Origin: Streptomyces lydicus
GTDB lineage: Bacteria > Actinomycetota > Actinomycetes > Streptomycetales > Streptomycetaceae
Length of the DNA stretch: 64,000 nt
Direction: 5' to 3'
NCBI RefSeq assembly: GCF_004125265.1
Contig: NZ_RDTE01000003.1
Coordinates: 5,890,001-5,954,000, forward strand
Positions 1 to 7,222 of this stretch are shown piece by piece (the stretch's first letter is position 1; every line of letters begins with the position of its first letter). The notes below the pieces were generated by a model. The model searched no databases, was not told the DNA's origin, and saw nothing but the letters and a program-made list of their open reading frames with translations. The translations under genes and the position numbers were made by a program.

Positions 1-1
1 G

Positions 2-40
2 TCACCGTCCAGCGCTCAGGCCGGAGTCGTCGAGCCCTGA
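2..40 (+). CDS. C-terminal end of an upstream gene (partial)
   Basis: Reading from base 2 gives SPSSAQAGVVEP and then a TGA stop at 38-40. A repeat block and a strong hairpin follow directly, as at the end of a plus-strand gene. Only twelve residues are inside the window, so family and even reality of the gene cannot be judged. Confidence 0.3.
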   Translation, partial: SPSSAQAGVVEP

Positions 41-53
41 GCTCCCGTCCGGT

Positions 54-115
54 CACCGGCCGGAGAGCGGCATATGTGGCACCGGCCGGAGAGTGGCATA
101 CGTGGCACCGGCCCG
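54..115. repeat. 26-bp tandem repeat, about 2.3 copies
   Basis: Units at 54-79 and 80-105 match except at two C/T positions, and the start of a third copy runs into the left arm of the hairpin at 106. Each unit carries CATATGTGG or CATACGTGG. It lies between a gene end and a terminator and has no coding signal. Confidence 0.75.
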
Positions 116-147
116 GTCGTGGGCAGTTGTCCACGACCGGGCCGGTG
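106..147. terminator. Perfect 17-bp hairpin, bidirectional terminator
   Basis: Arms 106-122 and 131-147 are perfect reverse complements around an 8-nt loop. It sits between the end of the partial plus-strand gene and the 3' end of the minus-strand TetR gene, so it can serve both. There is no U-tract, which is common in Streptomyces. Confidence 0.8.
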
Positions 148-187
148 TCCGTGCGGCAGTCGTGCCGCGGCGGGGGGGAGGAGGCGG

Positions 188-853
188 CTATCGCCCGGCC
201 GCCCCCACCCGTCCCTGCAGCAGTCGCGACAGCGCGGCGTGCACGTCCTCGACCGAGCGGTCCGGCTGGAAGGACTGCCAGTCCAGGGCGGCCACCAGGA
301 CCATGCCGAGGAGCGCGGAGGCGGTGAGGGGGATGTCGAGCTCGTCGGAGAGTTCGCCACTCTCCACGGCCTCGCGCAGGACGGACTCGACGACGGACTG
401 GGCGCGGCCGCGCACCGAGGTGAGGGTGGCGCGCCAGGTGCGGTTGGTGCGCCACAGTTCGGCGACGTAGAGCTGGATGAGGGCGGGGGAGCAGGCGATG
501 AAGTCCAGGCCCGCGCGGATCATGGCGTCCAGGGCGTCGACCCGGGTGCCGCCGCGGGCGGCCGTGGTGTCGGCGGCCCGGCGCAGCGAGTCGGCGAGCA
601 GGTCGATGCCGTCCCGCAGCAACTCCTCGTAGAGGACGTTCTTGCTGGCGAAGTTGTAGTAGACGGTGCCCTTGGCGACACCGGCCCGGTCGGCGATCTC
701 GTCGACGGTGGTGGCGGAGAAGCCCTGCTCCGCGATGAGGGTCACGGCGGCGTCGAAGAGCCGGCGCCGGGTCGAGGTGCGGCGGGTGACGGGGGAAGCC
801 CCCGGGGCGGTGCCGTCGACGGCACCGCCCCGGGGCCCCGGGAGCACGCTCAC
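188..853 (-). CDS. TetR/AcrR family transcriptional regulator
   Basis: A 221-residue TetR-type repressor. The N-terminal helix-turn-helix (about residues 30-75) is typical: an ARTVDEIADRAGVAKGTVYYNF-like stretch, here with TTVDEIADRAGVAKGTVYYN. The C-terminal helical domain would bind an unknown ligand. The start is GTG at 851-853, overlapping the TGA of the upstream YhgE/Pip gene as GTGA, so the two are probably translationally coupled. It is the last gene of the operon that starts with the ABC-like ATPase at 3778. A TetR-type palindrome sits at the head of that operon, so autoregulation of the whole unit is likely by inference. No ligand can be read from the sequence. Confidence 0.92.
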   Translation of the reverse strand: MSVLPGPRGGAVDGTAPGASPVTRRTSTRRRLFDAAVTLIAEQGFSATTVDEIADRAGVAKGTVYYNFASKNVLYEELLRDGIDLLADSLRRAADTTAARGGTRVDALDAMIRAGLDFIACSPALIQLYVAELWRTNRTWRATLTSVRGRAQSVVESVLREAVESGELSDELDIPLTASALLGMVLVAALDWQSFQPDRSVEDVHAALSRLLQGRVGAAGR

Positions 854-2928
854 AGGCTGAGCTCCGGGTGGAGGTCCTTCATCCGTACGACCTGCCGGCT
901 GCGTGCCGTGAGGGCGGTGAGCGCCAGCGCGCAGACGGTGAAGACCACCAGGACCACACAGCCCTGCTGCACGATGGCCAGGTCACCACCGGTGATCAGC
1001 CGGCGCAGGCCGTCGACCACGTAACTCATCGGCAGGAACGGGTGGATGGCGGCGAAGAACCCGGGGCTGGTCTGCACCGGGTAGGTGCCGCCCGCCGAGG
1101 TCAGCTGGAGCATCAGCACGACCAGGGTCAGCACCCGGCCGGCCGGACCGAAGAACGCGCCCAGCAGCTGGATGATGGCGGTGAAGCAGGCCGTGGCCAG
1201 CAGCAGGAAGCCGACGGTGCCGGCCGAGCGGGCCATCTCCAGGCCGAGGCCCCAGTGCAGGACGGCCATCAAGGCCAGCACCTGCACCACGCCGACGGCG
1301 TAGGCCGGCAGCCAGGAGCCGAGGGCGATCCGCCAGCCCGGGGCGCCCGCGGCCAGTGCGCGCTTGCCCAGTGCCGGGAGCAGCATGAACGCGACCATCG
1401 CGCCGACCCAGAGGGAGAGCGGGATGAAGTACGGCGCCAGGCCGGTGCCGTAGTTGGGCGCCTTGTGCATCGACTTGGCGGCCAGCTCGACCGGGTCGGC
1501 CATCACCTTGGTGCGGGTGTCGCGGTCCTTCTTGTTGTAGTCCGGGATCTTGGCGACACCGTCGTGCAGGCCGTCGGCCAGCTGGTTGGTGCCGTCCTTG
1601 AGCTTGAAGAGACCGCCGGTGAGCTTGTCCGCACCGTCCTTGGCAACACCCAGGCCGCTGTGGAGCTTGCCCGCGCCGTCGGCGAGCGAGCCGATGCCGT
1701 CGGCGAACAGTCCGGCACCCTGGGAGACCTTGTGCGCACCGGCGTTGAGCTGGTCGATCTGGCCGATCGCCTTGTCCGCCCGGTCCGCGATGCCCGGCGC
1801 CTCACGGGCCACCCGCACGGCACCCTCGTGCAGCTCCCGCACCTTGGTGCGCAGCTGCCCGAAGTCCGTGTGGGCAACGGTGTCGTTGACCTTCTCCGCC
1901 GCATCGGCGGCGAGGGCGCTGCCGTCCGCGAGCGCCTTGAGCTTGGCGCAGTCGGAGTCGGTGGAGAGCAGGCCGGAGCAGCGCTCGTGGTAGAGGTCCG
2001 CTGCGTTGTCGGCGTTCTTCCGTGCCTGGTCGGCGGCCTTGGCGGAGTCCCCGGGGAGCTTGCCGAGGGCCTCGTCGAGCTTCTGGCTGAGGTCGGCGAC
2101 GATCTGTGCCTTCTCGCCGATCTCCTTGCCGTGCGCCCTGAGGTAGGGGAGGTCCTTCCGGGCGATGCCGTGGACCTTCTGGGCGAGCGTCTGGGTGCCG
2201 TCCGCGACCTGGCCGGCGCCCTGGCTGAGCTGCCGGGCCTTCGCGGCCGCTTCCGTGGCGCCCTTGCTGATCTTGCCCGCGCCCTGGTTCAGCTTGCCCA
2301 GGCCGTCGGCCAGTTCACCGGTCTTGTCCTTGGCGGTGCCGAGCCCGTCGTCCACCTTCCCGGCCCCGTCCGCCGCCTCGGCGGTCTTGTCGTGCAGATC
2401 GGAGAACGAGATGAAGATCTTGTCCAGCATGGCCCGCGCCGAGGTGGCCGAGGTCTTCGCGCGCACCTCGGAGAAGACCGTCTTGGAGATCGAGCCGACG
2501 ACGTAGTTGTTGGCGTCGTTCGTACGGACCTTGAGCGCGCCCGTCTGCGGGGTGTCCCCGGAGCTGGAGGCGATCTGCTTGCTGAAGTCCGCGGGGACGG
2601 TCAGCGAGAGGTAGTACGTGCCGTTCTCGACGCCCTTGGCGGCGTCCGCGGCGCTGACGTCCTCCCAGTGGAACTTCTTGCTGTCCTTGAGGTTCTCGGA
2701 CAGGTCGTCGCCCGCGGTGATCTTCTTGCCGCCGGTGGTGGCGCCCTTGTCGTCGTTGACGAGGGCCACCGGGATCTTGTCCAGGCGGCTGTAGGGGTCC
2801 CAGAAGGAGCACAGGTACAGGGCCCCGTAGAGCAGCGGGATCAGCATCAGGGCGACCAGGCCCAGGCGGGGAAGCTTTCCCCTGCCGAACCGCTTGAGCT
2901 CAAGCGCGGCCAGTCTTGGCGAACGCAT
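850..2928 (-). CDS. YhgE/Pip domain membrane protein
   Basis: About 692 residues with the classic YhgE/Pip plan. One N-terminal membrane helix (RLGLVALMLIPLLYGALYL) is followed by a short conserved WDPYSRLDKIPVALVNDDKG stretch. A long extracellular region then has repeated DGAGKL, SKGA and LADGL heptad-like segments, probably coiled coil. A C-terminal ABC-2-like membrane domain of about five or six helices (GTYPVQTSP, HPFLPMSYVVDGLR) closes it. The family is named after the lactococcal phage infection protein and is also related to export proteins. ATG at 2928 was chosen because homology begins at MRSPRLAALELKR; it overlaps the end of the ATPase gene by 29 bp. With a TetR gene behind it, the operon looks like a regulated envelope or efflux module. 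The substrate is unknown. Confidence 0.9.
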   Translation of the reverse strand: MRSPRLAALELKRFGRGKLPRLGLVALMLIPLLYGALYLCSFWDPYSRLDKIPVALVNDDKGATTGGKKITAGDDLSENLKDSKKFHWEDVSAADAAKGVENGTYYLSLTVPADFSKQIASSSGDTPQTGALKVRTNDANNYVVGSISKTVFSEVRAKTSATSARAMLDKIFISFSDLHDKTAEAADGAGKVDDGLGTAKDKTGELADGLGKLNQGAGKISKGATEAAAKARQLSQGAGQVADGTQTLAQKVHGIARKDLPYLRAHGKEIGEKAQIVADLSQKLDEALGKLPGDSAKAADQARKNADNAADLYHERCSGLLSTDSDCAKLKALADGSALAADAAEKVNDTVAHTDFGQLRTKVRELHEGAVRVAREAPGIADRADKAIGQIDQLNAGAHKVSQGAGLFADGIGSLADGAGKLHSGLGVAKDGADKLTGGLFKLKDGTNQLADGLHDGVAKIPDYNKKDRDTRTKVMADPVELAAKSMHKAPNYGTGLAPYFIPLSLWVGAMVAFMLLPALGKRALAAGAPGWRIALGSWLPAYAVGVVQVLALMAVLHWGLGLEMARSAGTVGFLLLATACFTAIIQLLGAFFGPAGRVLTLVVLMLQLTSAGGTYPVQTSPGFFAAIHPFLPMSYVVDGLRRLITGGDLAIVQQGCVVLVVFTVCALALTALTARSRQVVRMKDLHPELSL

Positions 2929-3778
2929 GCGCTGCTTCCTCCTCGGTGGTGTGGGGCGCGTCCTGGACGGGGGCCTGCGGCTCGTCCTGCTCGGCGGTGC
3001 GGGGTTCGTCCTCGGCGGAGGCGGGCTCGTCCTCGGCGGGGGCGGAGGGTTCGTCCTTGGCGGGGTCTGCGGCCGCGGGCTTCGTCCGCGTGGTGCGGAC
3101 GGCCAGGGCGTCCGCCGGAGCGTCGCTGCCGGCCGCCACGACGGTGGTGCCCTCCAGCGCGAGGTCCCGCAGCATCTGCCAGGCCTGGGCGCGTTCGGCC
3201 TCGGAGAGCTTGAGGTCCACATCGTCGACCGCCAGCAGGCGCGGGCCGTGCATGATCCCGAGGGCGACGGAGAGCCGCAGCGCCTCGATGCGCTCCAGGT
3301 CGCGTACGGCCGTCCGCAGCCCCTTGGGCAGGGTGTCCGGGTCGAGCCGGACGGCCGCGAGCGCGGCGTCGATCCGGGCCCGGGTGGCCTCCTTCTGGCG
3401 CTTGCTCCAGGGGAGCGAGGCGCCCAGGCCCTGGAAACGGTGGCCCAGCAGGGCCTGTTCCCTGAGGTGTTCGCCGACCGTGAGCGCCGGTTCGAGGTCG
3501 ACGACGCCCGGTACGTGGGCGATGGCGGTACGGCTGCGCACCGTACCCATCCGCTGGGGCAGCGGGAGCCCGGCGACCGTCGCCGTGCCCTCGGTGATCC
3601 GCATCCGGCCGGTGAGGGCCAGCAGCAGACAGGTGCGGCCGGAGCCCGACGAGCCCTCGACCGCGATCAGGGTGCCCGGTTCCGCGGAGATGTCGATGCC
3701 CCGGAAGGCCCACCCTCTCGGGCCCTCCACTCCGATTCCCCTGGCGTCGACCGCCGCCCCCTGGCGGGTGGTGTTCAC
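2900..3778 (-). CDS. Degenerate ABC-type ATP-binding protein
   Basis: About 292 residues with an ABC nucleotide-binding fold but altered catalytic motifs. The Walker A is GSSGSGRT, with Arg in place of the nucleotide-binding Lys. The signature region reads ERIEALRLSVAL rather than LSGGQ. The Walker B ends LLAVDDVD, with Asp where the catalytic Glu is expected. The last 60 residues are an acidic Pro-rich tail with repeated DEP units. GTG at 3778 was chosen because a GGGGAGGGG ribosome site (3784-3792) lies 5 nt upstream and homology starts just after it. It heads the operon with YhgE/Pip, so it may be a non-hydrolysing structural partner of that membrane protein. Whether it still binds ATP cannot be told from sequence. 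Confidence 0.8.
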   Translation of the reverse strand: MNTTRQGAAVDARGIGVEGPRGWAFRGIDISAEPGTLIAVEGSSGSGRTCLLLALTGRMRITEGTATVAGLPLPQRMGTVRSRTAIAHVPGVVDLEPALTVGEHLREQALLGHRFQGLGASLPWSKRQKEATRARIDAALAAVRLDPDTLPKGLRTAVRDLERIEALRLSVALGIMHGPRLLAVDDVDLKLSEAERAQAWQMLRDLALEGTTVVAAGSDAPADALAVRTTRTKPAAADPAKDEPSAPAEDEPASAEDEPRTAEQDEPQAPVQDAPHTTEEEAAHAFAKTGRA

Positions 3779-3799
3779 AAACACCCCTCCCCTTTTGAT

Positions 3800-3811
3800 C
3801 TGACTGGTCAG
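3800..3811 (-). promoter_or_regulatory. Candidate TetR operator
   Basis: CTGAC-TG-GTCAG is a perfect 5-bp inverted repeat with a 2-bp centre, about 20 bp upstream of the ATPase GTG start and next to TAGACT on the minus strand, a possible -10. The position fits repression by the TetR protein encoded at the end of the same operon. The link is inferred. Confidence 0.5.
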
Positions 3812-3968
3812 TCTAAAAGTGTAGCCGCAGTCAGGGTCCGCGTGATCCACGGGGGTGGTGCTCCGGGGACGCCCGGACAATTTCCTGCCCACGGGGCAGT
3901 GACCCGAACGGGGGAACCGGCCTAGGGTGCCGTGCAGGCGGGGGCCTGATGATGTTCAAGGTGATGTC

Positions 3969-3990
3969 CGTGCCGCGGCAATGCGGCACG
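3969..3990 (+). other. Small hairpin in the 5' leader of the GH65 gene
   Basis: CGTGCCGC and GCGGCACG pair around GGCAAT, 25 bp before the ATG at 4015. It could shape the leader mRNA or be a binding site. No function is known. Confidence 0.35.
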
Positions 3991-4014
3991 GGCGCGCACA
4001 TACGACGGAGAACC

Positions 4015-6975
4015 ATGGAACATTCGGCACAGCACCCCGTGGACCCGCCCCCGCAGCCCCCGGCGGAGCACTCTCCAGCCGCCGGACAACCGTCCGGTCC
4101 GGTGGCGTCCCGCTCCCGCAAGCTGGTCGCCCCGCTGCTCGCCACGGCCCTGGTCGCGATCCTCGCGCCCGTCTCGGCCTCGGCCTCCGCACCGGCGCCC
4201 GCACCCCAGCGGGCCGGCGGCGCCCAGGGCCCTTGTCTGAAGGGCGACGGCAGCGACGGCTGGACCGCCACCAGCAGCAAGATCGACCCCAAGGACAGCC
4301 ATCACGCCTTCGTCGGCAACGGCTACCTCGGACAGCGGGTGCCGCCCAACGGCACCGGCTACGCCGCACCCGGCGGCACGACCGGCTGGCCGCTGAAGAC
4401 ACCGGAGTACGACGGCTCCTTCGTCTCCGGCCTGTACGCCAAGGGACCCAAGAGCGTGCAGGGCCGGCAGGCCATCGCCGCCCTCCCCACCTGGACCACC
4501 CTCGACGTCACCACCGGCGGCGCGCACCCCGACACCTTCTCCTCCGCCACCGCACCCGGCCGGATCTCGCACTACCGCCAGACGCTCTCGCTGCGCTGCG
4601 GATTCGTCCGCACCTCGCTGACCTGGACGGCCGCCGACGGCCGCGCCACCGACCTGGTCTACGACGTGCTCGCCGACCGCAACGACGCCCACACCGGCGC
4701 CGTACGCCTGCGGATGACGCCCCACTGGAGCGGCGACGCCACCGTCACCGACCGCCTCGACGGCCGCGGCGCCCGCCGGATGACGGCGTCCGATGCCGGG
4801 TCCGCCGCCGGGTCCGCCACCGGCGGCAAGGAAGCCGGCGGGCAGGGCACTGCCGGCAGGGAATCCGCCGGCAAGGAATCCGGCGTCACCGAGGCCCGCG
4901 GCAAGGAGTCCGGCGGCAAGGAGTCCGGCGGCGGCCGGGATTCCGGCCGCACCATGGACGTCGGGTTCCGCACCGACGGGACGAAGACCGAGGGCGCGGT
5001 GGCCTCGACCCTGCGCACCGGGCCCGGCGTGCGGGCCGGCCGCCCCGGACCGGCGCCGCGGGCGGACAAGCTCAGCAACCGCCAGCAGGTCTCCTTCCCG
5101 GTCCGCGGCGGCCGCTCGTACGAGCTGACCAAGTACGTCGGCGTGGACACCGCCCTCACCTCCCGCTCCCCGCGCGCCGCCGCCGACGCGGCCTCGCGCC
5201 GGGCCGCCGACCGCGGCTGGGACGCCCTCTTCGCCCGGCACGCCGCCGCCTGGCAGCGGCTGTGGCGCAGCGACATCGAGGTGCGGGGCAAGCGCGATCT
5301 GCAGTCCTGGGTGCGCTCGGCGGAGTACGGACTGCTGTCCTCCACCCGCGCCGGCAGCGGCAACAGCATCGGCCCCACCGGCCTGACCAGCGACAACTAC
5401 GCCGGTGAGGTCTTCTGGGACGCCGAGACCTGGATGTACCCGGGCCTGCTCGCCGCCCACCCCGACCTCGCCAAGTCGATCGTCGACTACCGCTACAAGA
5501 CCCGGGCCGGGGCCCGCGCCAACGCCGAGAAGCTGGGCTACAAGGGGCTGTTCTACCCCTGGACCAGCGGCAGCAAGGGCGACCTGTGGAACGAGTGCCA
5601 CAGCTGGGACCCGCCGCACTGCAAGACCCAGAACCACCTCATGGGCGACATCTCCCTCGCCACCTGGCAGTACTACCTCGCCACCAAGGACACCGCCTGG
5701 CTGAAGTCCCGCGGCTGGCCGGTCCTCAAGGGCATCGCCGAATTCTGGGCCTCGCGGGCCACCCACAACCCCGACGGCAGCTACTCCGTCAAGAACGTGG
5801 CCGGCCCGGACGAGTACAGCAACGGCGTCGACGACGGTGTCTTCACCAACGCCGGCGCCGCCACCGCCCTGCGGCACGCCACCCGCGTCGCCGCGATCCT
5901 CGGCCAGAAGGCCCCGGCCTCCTGGAACACCATCGCCGACAAGCTGCGCATCCCCTACGACAGCAAGAAGAAGATCTTCGAGCAGTACGCCGGGTACAAG
6001 GGCACGACCATCAAGCAGGCCGACACCGTGCTGCTGATGTACCCGCTGGAATGGCCGATGTCGCAGACCCAGGCCGCCCGCACGCTGGACTTCTACGCCG
6101 GGCACACCGACCCGGACGGCCCGGCCATGACGGACTCGGTGCACGCCATCGACGCGGCCGGGATCGGTGAACCCGGCTGCTCGACGTACACCTACCTCAG
6201 GCGGTCCATCCAGCCGTTCGTCCGCGGGCCGTTCGACCAGTTCTCCGAGGCGCGCGGCGAGAAGGCCGGCGCCGAGGACCCGCACGCCGGCAAGCCCGCA
6301 CAGGACTTCCTCACCGGCAAGGGCGGCTTCCTGCAGACCTTCACCCACGGGCTGACGGGGCTGCGGCTGCGGGAGAACGCGGTACACCTCGACCCGATGC
6401 TGCCGCCGCAGCTCGCCCAGGGCGTCACCCTGCGCGGCCTGCACTGGCAGGGGCGGACCTACGACATCGCCCTCGGCGCCCACCAGACCACCGTGCGGCT
6501 GACCGCCGGTGCCCCGATGCGGATCGAGACCCCGGAGGGCGACAAGATCGTCAGCCGTGGGGTGCCGGCCGTCCTGAAGACCCGCCGCCCGGACCTGGCG
6601 GCCACCTCGAACGCGGCCCGCTGCACGTCCGCCACAGCGACCTCCGAGGAGCCCGGTCTCTACGCGGCCGCCGCGGTGGACGGCAACGCCACCACTGCCT
6701 GGGTGCCCAACTCCGCGGACGGCACCCTCACCGTCGACCTCGGCCGGACCACCCGCGTCGGGCAGATCACCCCGCACTGGAACACGACCCGGCCCCGGTC
6801 CTACAACGTCCAGGTCTCCCGGGACGGAAAGCACTGGTCGGGGACCGGATACGCGGGAAAGACGCCGGCCCGGTACGTACGGGTCGTGGTGCACGGTGAC
6901 CAGGGCAAGGGGAAGGACGGCAAGCCGAAGCCGCATCCGGGGATCGCGGAGCTGACGGTGCAGCGGGTGAAGTAG
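4015..6975 (+). CDS. Secreted GH65-family glycosyl hydrolase with F5/8C domain
   Basis: About 986 residues. After a cytoplasmic-looking head of some 35 residues, a Sec signal anchor runs KLVAPLLATALVAILAPVSASA. The central region matches glycoside hydrolase family 65 (acid trehalase and related enzymes): GEVFWDAETWMYPGLL near residue 464, GPDEY with the likely general acid Glu600, and KQADTVLLMYPLEWPM. Residues about 866-986 form a discoidin-like F5/8 type C carbohydrate-binding domain (AVDGNATTAWVP, YNVQVSRDGKHW, RYVRVVV). A Gly/Ser/Lys/Glu-rich insert at about residues 260-320 interrupts the N-terminal domain. ATG at 4015 has GGAG 4 nt upstream and lies just ahead of the export signal. The probable job is extracellular trehalose or alpha-glucoside breakdown; GH65 phosphorolysis is less likely for a secreted enzyme. 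It stands alone. Confidence 0.88.
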   Translation: MEHSAQHPVDPPPQPPAEHSPAAGQPSGPVASRSRKLVAPLLATALVAILAPVSASASAPAPAPQRAGGAQGPCLKGDGSDGWTATSSKIDPKDSHHAFVGNGYLGQRVPPNGTGYAAPGGTTGWPLKTPEYDGSFVSGLYAKGPKSVQGRQAIAALPTWTTLDVTTGGAHPDTFSSATAPGRISHYRQTLSLRCGFVRTSLTWTAADGRATDLVYDVLADRNDAHTGAVRLRMTPHWSGDATVTDRLDGRGARRMTASDAGSAAGSATGGKEAGGQGTAGRESAGKESGVTEARGKESGGKESGGGRDSGRTMDVGFRTDGTKTEGAVASTLRTGPGVRAGRPGPAPRADKLSNRQQVSFPVRGGRSYELTKYVGVDTALTSRSPRAAADAASRRAADRGWDALFARHAAAWQRLWRSDIEVRGKRDLQSWVRSAEYGLLSSTRAGSGNSIGPTGLTSDNYAGEVFWDAETWMYPGLLAAHPDLAKSIVDYRYKTRAGARANAEKLGYKGLFYPWTSGSKGDLWNECHSWDPPHCKTQNHLMGDISLATWQYYLATKDTAWLKSRGWPVLKGIAEFWASRATHNPDGSYSVKNVAGPDEYSNGVDDGVFTNAGAATALRHATRVAAILGQKAPASWNTIADKLRIPYDSKKKIFEQYAGYKGTTIKQADTVLLMYPLEWPMSQTQAARTLDFYAGHTDPDGPAMTDSVHAIDAAGIGEPGCSTYTYLRRSIQPFVRGPFDQFSEARGEKAGAEDPHAGKPAQDFLTGKGGFLQTFTHGLTGLRLRENAVHLDPMLPPQLAQGVTLRGLHWQGRTYDIALGAHQTTVRLTAGAPMRIETPEGDKIVSRGVPAVLKTRRPDLAATSNAARCTSATATSEEPGLYAAAAVDGNATTAWVPNSADGTLTVDLGRTTRVGQITPHWNTTRPRSYNVQVSRDGKHWSGTGYAGKTPARYVRVVVHGDQGKGKDGKPKPHPGIAELTVQRVK

Positions 6976-7002
6976 CCCGCTCGGCGGCTGCCGGGCCTGC
7001 TG

Positions 7003-7043
7003 GAGACGGCCCGGCCTGAGACGGCCCGGCCTGAGACGGCCCC
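7003..7043. repeat. 15-bp tandem repeat, 2.7 copies
   Basis: GAGACGGCCCGGCCT repeats at 7003-7017 and 7018-7032, with a partial third copy running into the left arm of the terminator. It begins 28 bp after the GH65 stop. Confidence 0.75.
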
Positions 7044-7102
7044 CTCCCGGACCACCCGGACGCTGTGGGAACAGTGTCCGGACCACCCGGGAGGGGGCCG
7101 TC
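7035..7102 (+). terminator. Long hairpin terminator after the GH65 gene
   Basis: The 16-bp outer arms 7035-7050 and 7087-7102 are perfectly complementary. A 6-bp internal mismatch is followed by a second 5-bp stem (CGGAC/GTCCG) around a loop of about 14 nt. It ends the GH65 transcript before the ABC exporter gene. Confidence 0.78.
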
Positions 7103-7222
7103 CCGCGTGCGCGGGCGTACGGGGGACGGCCCGCGCGCCCGGAGAATTGTTGCGGCGGGATGAAAACCGCCGCCCGCGGTGTTGGTGCCAGGCGTCAGGA
7201 GTCGAGGCGCGGGAGGCACCGG

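Noticed and set aside
2929..3222. N-terminal extension of the YhgE/Pip gene with PPRTNP-type repeats
   Set aside because: This is another frame of the DNA coding the DEP-rich tail of the upstream ATPase. Homology starts at the ATG at 2928.
3922..7086. Very long minus-strand open frame opposite the GH65 gene
   Set aside because: It mirrors the codon structure of the GH65 gene, has no domain and is full of Gly/Val/Arg low-complexity sequence, as expected for an antisense frame in GC-rich DNA. The same holds for 21504-24146 opposite recD2 and 58432-61122 opposite the ketosynthase.
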